DNA of 23,642 nucleotides. Source: Leucobacter sp. GTDB lineage: Bacteria > Actinomycetota > Actinomycetes > Actinomycetales > Microbacteriaceae. The DNA lies in assembly GCA_012510755.1 (NCBI GenBank), contig JAAZHL010000025.1, positions 1-23,642 of the forward strand, given 5' to 3'. Both the position numbers and the translations under genes were made by a program. The notes under the pieces are model-generated. The model did no database searches. It was given only the letters and a program-made list of their open reading frames with translations, and was not told the origin of the DNA. Below are positions 8,358 to 16,505 of the stretch, one piece after another (positions within the stretch are counted from its first letter, which is position 1; each line of letters begins with the position of its first letter).

Positions 8358-9407
8358 TTAGAGAGCAAGGTCAAGCACGAGTTTTCCGAACTGCGCGCGC
8401 TTTTCGAGAAGCTCGTGACCGTGAGCGGCATCTTCAAGACTGAGCACCTGATCTACCACCGGGCTCAGCTCACCGGTCTTCAGCCTTTCCACCGCACTCT
8501 CGAGCTCATTAAGTGCGGCACTATTCGATCCAAGCACCGAGAGCTCTTTCTCAAAGACCTGATACGCATGCATTGCGAGGTTTGGGCCAGCGGCCGCACC
8601 GCAAATAACGACTCTTCCGTGACGGGTCAGCGAACCGATCACTTCGGCCCAGAGTTCTCCACCGACTGCGTCGAGAACAAGGTCTACACCACGTTTGCCA
8701 GTGATCTTCAAAATCTCGCTTCGTAAGTCCGTTTTCGCATAGTTGATGACAACGTCCGCTCCAAGGCGCGAGATAACCTCAAGTTTCTTTTCAGAACCAG
8801 CCGTCGCAATCACCCGGGCCCCAGCCAACTTGGCAATCTGCACGGCCGCAAGCCCTACGCCAGTGCTGGCCCCCTGGATGAGCACGGTGTCCGAGGCTTT
8901 CATTTCGCCTCTCGTAAAAAGTGCTCGCCATGCGGTGCCAAAGCTCATCGGGAATGCGGCAGCACTCGTCCAGTCATCGAATTCACCGAGTGCCACGAGG
9001 TTCTCTTCGGGCACCACCACATACTCGGCATACCCTCCATTGATTTGAGTGCCCAAGTATCTGTAGCGCAGACACGTTGTTCGCTTACCCCGCCGACAAG
9101 ACTCACAGATACCGCACGCACGCTGCCAATAGAGCACCACGCGATCGCCCTTCGAAAAACCTCTTCGGCATCCGTCGCCAAATGCTGCCACCTCACCCGC
9201 TATGTCGCCCCCCAAAATATGCGGAAAGGCTTCAGTGGCCGGGTACTCACCCGAGCGCACTAAGAGGTCATGGCTATTGAGCCCGCAGGCACGCACTCTC
9301 ACGAGGGCTTCTCCCTGCGCCGGAACGGGCACGGGCACGGTGGTCAATTTCAAGACGTCAGGAGCCCCAAATCTGTCTTGAACTACTGCCCGCATCATGG
9401 AGCTCAC
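8358..9407 (-). CDS. Zinc-lobe medium-chain dehydrogenase/reductase (alcohol dehydrogenase-like)
   Basis: This is an NAD(P)-dependent MDR-superfamily oxidoreductase. The nucleotide-binding turn GASTGVGLAAVQIAKLAGA is clear, and the structural-zinc lobe has four cysteines spaced as CGICESCRRGKRTTC. The catalytic-zinc cysteine region is replaced by ACGLNSHDLL, so this looks like a reductase without a normal catalytic zinc. I chose GTG at 9407 because AGGAGG sits five bases in front of it. An upstream in-frame GTG at 9425 would place that site inside the gene, and ATG at 9398 or 9395 (MRAVVQDRFG) is also possible; the protein is about 345-350 residues. It is the last gene of the carboxylase operon. 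The substrate is unknown; reduction of an enone or aldehyde intermediate is a guess. Confidence 0.85.
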   Translation of the reverse strand: MSSMMRAVVQDRFGAPDVLKLTTVPVPVPAQGEALVRVRACGLNSHDLLVRSGEYPATEAFPHILGGDIAGEVAAFGDGCRRGFSKGDRVVLYWQRACGICESCRRGKRTTCLRYRYLGTQINGGYAEYVVVPEENLVALGEFDDWTSAAAFPMSFGTAWRALFTRGEMKASDTVLIQGASTGVGLAAVQIAKLAGARVIATAGSEKKLEVISRLGADVVINYAKTDLRSEILKITGKRGVDLVLDAVGGELWAEVIGSLTRHGRVVICGAAAGPNLAMHAYQVFEKELSVLGSNSAALNELESAVERLKTGELSPVVDQVLSLEDAAHGHELLEKRAQFGKLVLDLAL

Positions 9408-9507
9408 GCCTTCCTCCTCGATCACTACGTTGTGTCTTTGTTTGACGACTCAACCGCTCAGAAACCCAAGGGCGCCTCTTTAGCTAGATCATGTCTTGCT
9501 TTGCACC

Positions 9508-10836
9508 TTACGCAGCAGGCTCTATGACTAAGCCAGTGCTGTACGTCCCTTCAGCAAAGGCATCGCTCTTCAGAACCTTCTGCAGGTAGTCACGGTTACA
9601 CCCTGGGCCCTCGACTACGGTGCTTTCGATTGCCGATACAGCAGCCTGCAGAGCCTCTTGTCGATCACGACCGTGCGTCGTAATCTTCGCCATGAGCGGG
9701 TCGAAGAAGGGTGTCACAGTATTGCCTTCCTCGTACCCCGCATCAACTCTCACCCGGTCACCAACAGGCATCTCCCAGCGAGCAATCTTGCCTGGTCTCG
9801 GCAGGAAGCGCACAGAGTCTGCAGCGTAGAGCCTGAGCTCAATGGCATGTCCGTTTGGTGTGGAGCTGAAACCCTCTGGATACTGGCTATGCCCTGACGC
9901 GACGGACAGCTGCCACGCCACAAGCTCGACACTGTGCAGCGCTTCTGTGACCGGGTGTTCGACCTGCAGCCGAGTGTTCATTTCAAGAAAATAGAATTCG
10001 TTTTTATCCTGATCAAAAATGAATTCAACGGTGCCCGCGTTTGTGTAGCCAACAGATTCAGCGAGCTCACGCGCACTTGCCACGATTGCTTCTCGCATGC
10101 TTGAGGTCAAAATCGGCGAAGGGCTTTCTTCAATTACTTTTTGGTGTCTTCTTTGCACAGAACAGTCACGTTCTGCGAAAGCTACCACTTCACCATTCGG
10201 TAGGCCCATCACCTGCACTTCAATATGACGAGACCGCGCAATGTACTGTTCCACGATGAGCCTCGGATCCCCAAAGACGGTCGCCGCACGGCCAGACACA
10301 TGGTCGAATGCAGCTTGTAATTCTTGTGACTCACGCACAACCGCCATACCGATGCCTCCGCCACCAGCAACGGCTTTGATCATCAGCGGGAATCCAACCT
10401 GATTCGCAACCTCTTGCGCCTCTCGGAATTCAGTAATGGGCTCGTCACTGCCTCGAGTCACTGGTACCCCTGCGGCAATAGCGATTGCCCGCGCATTCGC
10501 CTTATCGCCCATCTGTTCAATTACCTCAGGCGACGGCCCCACAAAGGTCATGCCGGCAGCTTCCACTGCTCGCGCAAACGCGGTGTTCTCTGACAAGAAT
10601 CCATATCCCGGATGCACGAAGCTGGCCCCAACTTGAGTCGCAGCCGCCACCATTTGTTCTGCGTCAATAAATGACCGAGGCGATTCAAGCTGGATACGAA
10701 TATCGGCTGCTCTGACATATGGCAGTTCTGCGTCTACTTCGGGGTAGGCAATCGCAGTGGTAAACCCACGCTTCGACGCAGTTGCAATCACCCTCGAGGC
10801 AATTTCAGCTCGATTAGCTACAAACAAAATTGACAT
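9508..10836 (-). CDS. Stand-alone biotin carboxylase subunit (AccC-like), no carrier domain
   Basis: This is an ATP-grasp biotin carboxylase that carboxylates carrier-bound biotin with ATP and bicarbonate, 442 residues, close to AccC length. The N-domain starts ILFVANRAEIASRV; GFLSENTAFA is at about 79-88, the glycine loop GGGGIGM at 158-164 (Ile where many relatives have Lys or Arg), DCSVQRRHQK near 224-233 and the catalytic EMNTRLQVEH at 285-294. The protein ends after the biotin-carboxylase C-domain, with no EAMKM carrier motif, so it needs a separate biotin carrier. None is encoded nearby except the carrier domain of the preceding gene. AAGGTG precedes the ATG. It starts 36 bp after the fused alpha subunit and is followed by 80-100 bp before the reductase gene. 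Confidence 0.9.
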   Translation of the reverse strand: MSILFVANRAEIASRVIATASKRGFTTAIAYPEVDAELPYVRAADIRIQLESPRSFIDAEQMVAAATQVGASFVHPGYGFLSENTAFARAVEAAGMTFVGPSPEVIEQMGDKANARAIAIAAGVPVTRGSDEPITEFREAQEVANQVGFPLMIKAVAGGGGIGMAVVRESQELQAAFDHVSGRAATVFGDPRLIVEQYIARSRHIEVQVMGLPNGEVVAFAERDCSVQRRHQKVIEESPSPILTSSMREAIVASARELAESVGYTNAGTVEFIFDQDKNEFYFLEMNTRLQVEHPVTEALHSVELVAWQLSVASGHSQYPEGFSSTPNGHAIELRLYAADSVRFLPRPGKIARWEMPVGDRVRVDAGYEEGNTVTPFFDPLMAKITTHGRDRQEALQAAVSAIESTVVEGPGCNRDYLQKVLKSDAFAEGTYSTGLVIEPAA

Positions 10837-10872
10837 AGTGTCACCTTAAATTGGCAATTTCAGACGTCGAAT

Positions 10873-12876
10873 CTACTCTGCGGTTTCGTCATGAGGTGTA
10901 ACTGCCGCAACAACTTGCTGATAGTCAACGAGGTCGCCGACCTTCACGAGCAACGAGGCAACATTGCCTTGCTCAGGTGCCACAATTCGATGCTCCATCT
11001 TCATCGCCTCTATCACCACTAGCACGTCTCCCGCGGACACTTGATCCCCTTCGGCAACTGCTAGTTGCACGACGGTGCCAGGCAGTGGCGCCGTCAAGGC
11101 GCCAGCTATCTGGGCAGATGAGGCCTCTTCTAGCGGCTTCTCGCGCAGAACTGTGTGACCACGCCCCGAAGCTACCAAAGCCCGATCGCCGATTGACACA
11201 ATCGTTGCCCGCATTCGTCGACTGTCCAGTTCAAGATCAATCGTGTCTGAATCATGAGCCAGCACCCGAACAGCTCGGGGCTGATCGTCAATCAAGACTT
11301 CCCACCGCTCAGTGCTGTGACGCACCGGGGAATAGTCGACTCGAACGAGAGAATCTTGCAGCAAGAACTCTTGGGTAGAGTGCTGGCTGCGCAGGTTTCG
11401 CCACGATGACGGGGCGAAACGTTGCACCGTTCGTTCTTCGCTATTGCGCAGTGCTGTGTGCAAAGCCAAGGCCGCCGCATGAGCGAAATCGCTCTCATCA
11501 GGGACCTCGGGTTCGCGCAGAATCGCACGCTCGTCAACAAAACGCGTCGAAATCTGACCTGCCTGAAAATCAGCATGGTCGAGAACCCGCACAAGCAATG
11601 AAATGTTGGTCTCAATGCCCACAATTTGCACTGCCTGCAGCGCTCGAGCGAGCAACTTTGTTGCCGATCCTCGGTTCGCGGCCGTCGCGATGACCTTCAA
11701 GATCATCGGATCGTATCGAGTGCCAACGACCGTGCCTGTGGCAACTCCGGATTCCCACCGAATGCCTGGGATATCTGGGAGGTGACAGAACGCAATCGTG
11801 CCCGGCGACGGCAAATAGTCGGCAGCCGGCGATTCCGCATACACTCGAGCCTCAATAGAGTGCCCCGCGAGATTGATCTCTTCCTGAACAACCGGGAGCC
11901 GCTCACCAGATGCCGCGATCAGCTGCAATTCGACCAAGTCGAGCCCAGTTACCTGCTCGGTCACAGGGTGCTCGACCTGCAAACGGGTATTCATTTCGAG
12001 AAACGCGTACTCGTTGCCAAACACGAGAAACTCAATGGTGCCAGCACCCACATATCCGATGTGTCGCGCCAGGTTCACCGAGGCCGCAGCCATTTCTTCG
12101 ATCAACGCTGGATCTAGAAAAGGCGCAGGCGCCTCTTCAAAAATTTTCTGGTGACGTCTTTGCACACTGCAATCTCGGGTGCCCAAGTGAATCACGTTCT
12201 GATGCTCATCGGCCATGATCTGCACCTCGACGTGACGGGCATGCTCGAGGTAGCGCTCGACAAACAAGGTGCCATCACCAAACGCGGCAACAGCTTCTCG
12301 TTGTGCTTGGGCGAGCTTCGCATCGAGATCGTTCAGATCGTCAACACGATGCATGCCCTTGCCGCCGCCACCCGCAGAGGGCTTCACAAGCAGAGGAGCC
12401 GGCAACGCCGCCTCACGAATCTTGGCTACGCCATCAGCAAGGTCAGAGCTCAGGGTGATGCTTTGCAGAGTAGATACGCCAACTTCTCGGGCGATCTCAA
12501 GAGCACGTGTCTTGTAGCCCATGGCCTCGATTGCGGCTGGGGGTGGGCCGATCCACACGAGGCCCGCGTCAATGACCGCACGAGCAAATTCACTGTTCTC
12601 TGACAAGAATCCATACCCGGGGTGAATTGCATCTGCCCCAAGTGTCTTGGCTGCCTGAAGAATTACGTCGCTATTGAGATATGGTGACGCGACACTGTCA
12701 TCGCCGATCCACAATGCGTCATCGAGGTCTGCCAAGAATGGGGCACGCGCGTCACTCTCTGCGTAAACCCCAACTATTTCAATGTTGTTTGCTCGCGCGG
12801 TTCGCGCGACTCGGCTGACGATCTCTCCGCGGTTTGCGACAAGGATTCGCTTAATTTCTCTCACGTTGTTTCTCAC
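10873..12876 (-). CDS. Acyl-CoA carboxylase alpha subunit (biotin carboxylase + biotin carrier fusion, MCC-like)
   Basis: This 667-residue protein combines both biotin steps. The biotin carboxylase domain covers about residues 8-450: RILVANRGEIVSRV, GGGGKGM at 169-175, DCSVQRRHQK at 235-244 and EMNTRLQVEH at 294-303. A linker follows at about 450-590, and the biotinyl domain carries EAMKMEH at 623-629, with the biotinylated Lys at 626. Length and order match the alpha subunits of 3-methylcrotonyl-CoA and geranyl-CoA carboxylases. The start is GTG at 12876, overlapping the carboxyltransferase stop by 4 bp (GTGA) with no good ribosome site, so it is probably translated by coupling. A GTG four codons later is an alternative. 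It should form a complex with the 12873-14465 subunit. Its carrier domain is the only one visible in the window. Confidence 0.93.
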   Translation of the reverse strand: MRNNVREIKRILVANRGEIVSRVARTARANNIEIVGVYAESDARAPFLADLDDALWIGDDSVASPYLNSDVILQAAKTLGADAIHPGYGFLSENSEFARAVIDAGLVWIGPPPAAIEAMGYKTRALEIAREVGVSTLQSITLSSDLADGVAKIREAALPAPLLVKPSAGGGGKGMHRVDDLNDLDAKLAQAQREAVAAFGDGTLFVERYLEHARHVEVQIMADEHQNVIHLGTRDCSVQRRHQKIFEEAPAPFLDPALIEEMAAASVNLARHIGYVGAGTIEFLVFGNEYAFLEMNTRLQVEHPVTEQVTGLDLVELQLIAASGERLPVVQEEINLAGHSIEARVYAESPAADYLPSPGTIAFCHLPDIPGIRWESGVATGTVVGTRYDPMILKVIATAANRGSATKLLARALQAVQIVGIETNISLLVRVLDHADFQAGQISTRFVDERAILREPEVPDESDFAHAAALALHTALRNSEERTVQRFAPSSWRNLRSQHSTQEFLLQDSLVRVDYSPVRHSTERWEVLIDDQPRAVRVLAHDSDTIDLELDSRRMRATIVSIGDRALVASGRGHTVLREKPLEEASSAQIAGALTAPLPGTVVQLAVAEGDQVSAGDVLVVIEAMKMEHRIVAPEQGNVASLLVKVGDLVDYQQVVAAVTPHDETAE

Positions 12877-14465
12877 ATTCTGAAGGGAGCGTAGCCCGGT
12901 TCTGCGTCGGACGAAGAAGAACCAATTGCAGATAGCGCGATGCCGAGCACAACTCTGGTATCCCGCGGGTCGATAATTCCGTCATCCCAGATTTGCCCGG
13001 TTGAGTAGAGGGCCGTTGACTCAGAGTCAATTTGGTTCTCGACGGCCTCTCTCTGCTGTGCGTCAGCCTCGAGGTCGAACTCGCGTCCAGCCGCTTTTGC
13101 GGCGTTCTCACGAATGATAGAGAGCACTCCCGCAAGCTGCTTACCGCCCATGACCGCAATGCGGTGGCTCGGCCACGAGAACACGAAGCGTGGCTCATAC
13201 GCACGCCCTGACATGGCATAGTTTCCGGCGCCATAGCTCGCACCCACCATGAGCACCAAGTGGGGCACTGAGGAGTTCGAAACAGCGTTGATTAGCTTCG
13301 CACCATCCTTGATGATGCCACCGTGCTCATACCGTTTTCCGACCATAAAGCCGGTGATGTTGTGGATGAAAAGCAACGGGGTGCCGGTCTGGTTACACAA
13401 TTGAATGAACTGCGCACCCTTTTGTGCCTCTGGCGAGAACAAAATTCCGTTGTTCGCGAGGATACCGATCTCGCGACCATGTAGACGGGCCCAGCCACAT
13501 ACAAGGTTCGAGCCATATAGCGGTTTAAACTCTTCAAACTCAGACCCGTCAACGACTCGCGCAATGACTTCGCGAATATCGTATGGAATTTTCGGATCGG
13601 CCGAAGCAATTCCAAGAAGTTCTTCTGCGGCATAACGCGGCGCTGCGCCCGTCGAGTTCACTGGTTCAGTGCGCACACTCCCGAGGTGTCGCACCACCTC
13701 GCGTCCGATCCGGAGCGCTTCATGCTCGTCTTCGGCAAGATAGTCGGCAAGCCCCGAGGTACGGGCGTGCATTTCGGCGCCGCCGAGCTCTTCGTCTTCA
13801 GAGTCCTCATTCGTCGCCATCTTCACGAGCGGAGGTCCGCCGAGAAATACCTTGGCTTGGTTCTTCACCAAGATCGTGTAGTCAGACATACCGGGCACAT
13901 ATGCGCCACCCGCGGTTGATGAGCCGAACACGATCGCTATAGTCGGAATGCCGTTGCGAGACAGCCTCGTAATCTCACGGAACGTCGCGCCACCCGGCAC
14001 GAACGTCTTGGCTTGGTTAGGAAGATCTGCGCCGCCAGATTCCACCAGGTTGATCAGTGGCATCTTGTTGTCACGGGCCACTTCGAATGCGCGAAGAATT
14101 TTCTTCACCGTCGTCGGCGCCTGTGAACCGCCGCGAACTGTGGCGTCATTGCCAACAATCACACATTCGACTCCGTGCACCACCCCAATTGCGGTCACTA
14201 CACCGCCGCCAAGGGGGTCGTCAGTGCCCCAGCCCGCGAGCGGAGACAGCTCAAGAAGCGCTGAATCCCGATCAATCAGCAGTTCGATTCGCTCGCGAAC
14301 CAATAGCTTGCCGCGCGATCGGTGACGTTCAACATATCGCTGCCCGCCACCTGCTAGAGCTTGGTCTTCTGCCTCGCGAATCTCTTCGATTTGTTCAAGC
14401 ATCTGCGCTCGATTGACCTCGTAATGTTCAGAGCTCGGGTTAAGTTGTGAAGTAATAATTGGCAA
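12873..14465 (-). CDS. Acyl-CoA carboxylase carboxyltransferase (beta) subunit, MCC/geranyl-CoA carboxylase-like
   Basis: This is the carboxyltransferase that carboxylates an acyl-CoA, 530 residues. Family features of methylcrotonyl/geranyl-CoA carboxylase beta subunits are clear: RGKLLVRERI at 51-60, VECVIVGNDATVRGG near 99-113, ESGGADLP at 142-149, TAGGAYVPGMSD at 184-195, GRAYEPRF with ASYGAGNY at 409-416, LWDDGIIDP-like QIWDDGIIDPRDTR near 491-504, and the C-terminal FRM ending. These enzymes carboxylate the gamma-carbon of an alpha,beta-unsaturated, beta-branched acyl-CoA, so a branched or isoprenoid-like acid is a reasonable but unproven substrate. It is the first gene of the operon, with the alpha subunit overlapping its stop. 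The leucine-pathway partners (isovaleryl-CoA dehydrogenase, hydratase, lyase) are absent here. Confidence 0.93.
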   Translation of the reverse strand: MPIITSQLNPSSEHYEVNRAQMLEQIEEIREAEDQALAGGGQRYVERHRSRGKLLVRERIELLIDRDSALLELSPLAGWGTDDPLGGGVVTAIGVVHGVECVIVGNDATVRGGSQAPTTVKKILRAFEVARDNKMPLINLVESGGADLPNQAKTFVPGGATFREITRLSRNGIPTIAIVFGSSTAGGAYVPGMSDYTILVKNQAKVFLGGPPLVKMATNEDSEDEELGGAEMHARTSGLADYLAEDEHEALRIGREVVRHLGSVRTEPVNSTGAAPRYAAEELLGIASADPKIPYDIREVIARVVDGSEFEEFKPLYGSNLVCGWARLHGREIGILANNGILFSPEAQKGAQFIQLCNQTGTPLLFIHNITGFMVGKRYEHGGIIKDGAKLINAVSNSSVPHLVLMVGASYGAGNYAMSGRAYEPRFVFSWPSHRIAVMGGKQLAGVLSIIRENAAKAAGREFDLEADAQQREAVENQIDSESTALYSTGQIWDDGIIDPRDTRVVLGIALSAIGSSSSDAEPGYAPFRM

Positions 14466-14509
14466 TTGCGCGTCTCCTGCGTTCGTCTGCGAACCGTGTC
14501 GCTGCCACT

Positions 14510-14538
14510 AATCTGACATATTTGTCAGCAATTGTCAC
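14510..14538 (-). promoter_or_regulatory. Candidate promoter of the carboxylase operon
   Basis: On the minus strand GTGACA (14538-14533) lies 17 bp from CAGATT (14515-14510), about 45 bp ahead of the carboxyltransferase ATG. The -35 is a good match and the -10 is weak. The operator-like palindrome begins at the fifth base of the -10 hexamer, the same offset as at the liv-operon promoter. This suggests repression by occlusion; the placement is inference. Confidence 0.4.
14513..14528. promoter_or_regulatory. Operator-like palindrome CTGACA-N4-TGTCAG, site 2 (carboxylase operon / tetR)
   Basis: This site contains the TGAC-N6-GTCA core (14514-14527) with perfect six-base arms. It lies in the 263-bp divergent region between the carboxylase operon (49 bp ahead of its start) and tetR (about 200 bp ahead of the chosen start). 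A palindrome in the region shared by a TetR gene and a divergent operon is the classic place for its operator. Confidence 0.65.
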
Positions 14539-14728
14539 TATCTAAATTCTTTTTTACCAATAAGAAGCCAGATGACCGCTGTCGACAAAGATTGCGGAGG
14601 CGCGACATACATGATCAAATTGTCATAAACACTGCCGTCTTAGTTTTCCCTAAAAGCGCCGAAATAGGGCAATCTATTTAGCACATCAGTGAAAAACTAT
14701 GTCGACGCGCATACCCCGAGGAGATGGC

Positions 14729-15409
14729 ATGGCCGAACTTCACAACGCTACGTCCCCAAAGGACGGCAGCTTACCGACGACCGCACGCGGACGACGCACA
14801 CGCAACGCCATTCTGCACGCCGCACGCGAGATCTTCGAAGAAGATGGTTTCGCCGACGCCCGCATCGCAGACATCATGAAGCGCGCCAACGTCTCCTACG
14901 GCAGCTTCTACAACTACTTCGAATCAAAGCACGAAGTATTTCGCGAAATCGTCAACTCAGCTACCGGCGAAATGTTTCTCGCAACACGCGCCGAGAGCCC
15001 GCAAACAGCAGACCCTGTCGAACGCATCCGGTATTCCACCGAACGCTACCTCGAGGCATACGGACGAAACACGCACATCATGCGCGTCATTGAACAAGTG
15101 ACCCCGTACGACGACCACTTCAACACCGTCTCACTAGAGATCCGCCAACTCTTCGTCGACCGAATCGCGCACAGCATCACACGCCTCCAGAACGAAGGGC
15201 TCGCAGACCCTCACCTCGAACCAAAACTTGCCGCCAGCATGCTTGGCGGCATGGTCGAACACTTCGCCAAAGTCTGGTTTCTCATGGGCGAAACACACGA
15301 CAAGAATACCGCCATCAATACGCTCACCCGACTCTGGGCACAAGCAATCGGACTCACCGTTACTGCCAGCGGCACCAAGCTCGCACATAAAGTCGATGCG
15401 TTGACTTGA
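14729..15409 (+). CDS. TetR-family transcriptional regulator
   Basis: This is a dimeric DNA-binding repressor of the TetR family, about 226 residues. The N-terminal helix-turn-helix is plain: TRNAILHAAREIFEEDGF, then IADIMKRANVSYGSFYNYFESKHEVF. The C-terminal ligand-binding domain (IEQVTPYDDHFN onward) is not recognisable beyond the family and would sense a small molecule, possibly an acyl-CoA of this pathway. I prefer ATG 14729, with GAGGAG five bases ahead, over ATG 14699, which has no such site. It is divergent from the carboxylase operon and 34 bp ahead of an oxidoreductase gene. It is the only transcription factor in the window. Codons are rich in third-position C compared with its neighbours. 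Confidence 0.92.
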   Translation: MAELHNATSPKDGSLPTTARGRRTRNAILHAAREIFEEDGFADARIADIMKRANVSYGSFYNYFESKHEVFREIVNSATGEMFLATRAESPQTADPVERIRYSTERYLEAYGRNTHIMRVIEQVTPYDDHFNTVSLEIRQLFVDRIAHSITRLQNEGLADPHLEPKLAASMLGGMVEHFAKVWFLMGETHDKNTAINTLTRLWAQAIGLTVTASGTKLAHKVDALT

Positions 15410-15443
15410 CACACTAAATGCAATACAGCCACAAAGGAGTGAC

Positions 15444-16433
15444 GTGAAAGCACTGAAGATTTCAGATTTGCAGGGCCCTGAATCGGTTTCCCTCACCGAT
15501 GCAGAACCGCCGAACACTGTGTCTCAACCCATCGCCCACATGGGCGAACCGATACTCGTTTCTGTGCGCGCGGCCGGAGTATCATTCCCCGATGTGCTTC
15601 AGGCGAGAGGGCTCTATCAATTTAAACCTGAGCTTCCCTTCATTCCCGGCGGCGAAATCTCGGGTGTTGTCGAAGATGCTCCTGCGGAGTCAGGGTTGCG
15701 GGTTGGCGACCGTGTGGCCGCATTTAGCTTCACCGGCGGGCTGGCCGAGCAGGTGTTGGTACCTTCTCAGGTGACCTTCAAGTTGCACGACAGTCTCAGC
15801 TTTACCGAAGGTGCAGCGCTGGTAATCAACTATCACACGGCATATTTTGCCTTGGTGACCCGCGGGCGCCTCGCGCCGGGCGCGCGTGTCCTGGTGCAGG
15901 GAGCTGCTGGAGGCGTAGGCACCGCAACCATCCAGGTTGCAAAAGGCCTCGGCGCAGAGGTGGTTGCAGTTGTGAGTAACGATACGAAGGCAGCCATCGC
16001 CCAGCAGGCTGGGGCAGATCACGTGTTTCGCACCACAGATAACTGGCGCGAACAGACGTTAGGCGTCATGCCCGATGGGGTCGACATCGTGATCGACCCT
16101 GTTGGCGGTGATCGCATCATCGACAATTTGCGCGTGCTGCGCGAGTTCGGTCGCTTTGTTGTAGTTGGATTCGCTGACGGGGAAATTCCACAGATCCCAG
16201 CAAACCGCTTGCTCTTGAAGAATATCGACGCGGTCGGTGCGGTGTGGGGCAGCTATGTCATGGCCCATCCGGAGTACGCGAGTGAGGTGGCGAAGAAACT
16301 CGATGCCCTCATTTCTTCTGGTCATGTGCGCCCCATCGTAGGTGCCTCGTTTCATATTTCGGAAGGATCAGAGGCATTTCGACACGTCGAAGATCGTAAG
16401 AGCTTGGGTAAAGTCGTCGTCGAGGTGCAATAA
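15444..16433 (+). CDS. NADPH:quinone oxidoreductase-like MDR protein
   Basis: This is a zinc-free medium-chain reductase of the quinone-oxidoreductase type, 329 residues. The N-terminal substrate domain shows AAGVSFPDVLQARGLYQF and PFIPGGEISGVV. The NADPH-binding turn is GAAGGVGTATIQVAKGLGAEVVAVV, and DPVGGDRI follows. No structural or catalytic zinc cysteines are present, which separates it from the reductase at 8358-9407. The start is GTG at 15444 with AAAGGAG at good spacing. It follows tetR by 34 bp and is probably co-transcribed with it. It may reduce an enoyl-CoA or quinone intermediate of the pathway; that is inference. Confidence 0.9.
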   Translation: MKALKISDLQGPESVSLTDAEPPNTVSQPIAHMGEPILVSVRAAGVSFPDVLQARGLYQFKPELPFIPGGEISGVVEDAPAESGLRVGDRVAAFSFTGGLAEQVLVPSQVTFKLHDSLSFTEGAALVINYHTAYFALVTRGRLAPGARVLVQGAAGGVGTATIQVAKGLGAEVVAVVSNDTKAAIAQQAGADHVFRTTDNWREQTLGVMPDGVDIVIDPVGGDRIIDNLRVLREFGRFVVVGFADGEIPQIPANRLLLKNIDAVGAVWGSYVMAHPEYASEVAKKLDALISSGHVRPIVGASFHISEGSEAFRHVEDRKSLGKVVVEVQ

Positions 16434-16477
16434 TCGCGAATCCCGACCAATGTGTATGGCTAGGCCCATTACCTGCG

Positions 16478-16505
16478 GGCCGACCACCTCACTGGCTGGT
16501 CGGCC
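16478..16505. terminator. Hairpin between the convergent MDR and thioesterase genes
   Basis: A nine-pair GC-rich stem (GGCCGACCA with TGGTCGGCC) encloses a ten-base loop. It lies 44 bp after the MDR stop and includes the stop codon of the thioesterase on the other strand. Its location between convergent genes fits a bidirectional terminator, although no strong T-run follows on either side. Confidence 0.6.

Noticed and set aside
9408..9425. An upstream in-frame GTG start for the MDR reductase at 9425
   Set aside because: It would place the strong AGGAGG ribosome site inside the coding region and add residues not typical of the family.
10831..10843. TGACA-TAG-TGTCA palindrome over the start of the stand-alone biotin carboxylase gene
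   Set aside because: The centre is five, not six, bases between TGAC and GTCA. A similar five-base version occurs inside the carboxyltransferase gene at 13017-13029, so this spacing looks like background.
12873..14465. Assigning the MCC-like carboxylase to the leucine degradation pathway
   Set aside because: None of the isovaleryl-CoA dehydrogenase, methylglutaconyl hydratase or HMG-CoA lyase genes is present, and the operon partners are different.
14699..14728. ATG at 14699 as the tetR start
   Set aside because: No ribosome site precedes it, while ATG 14729 has GAGGAG at ideal spacing.
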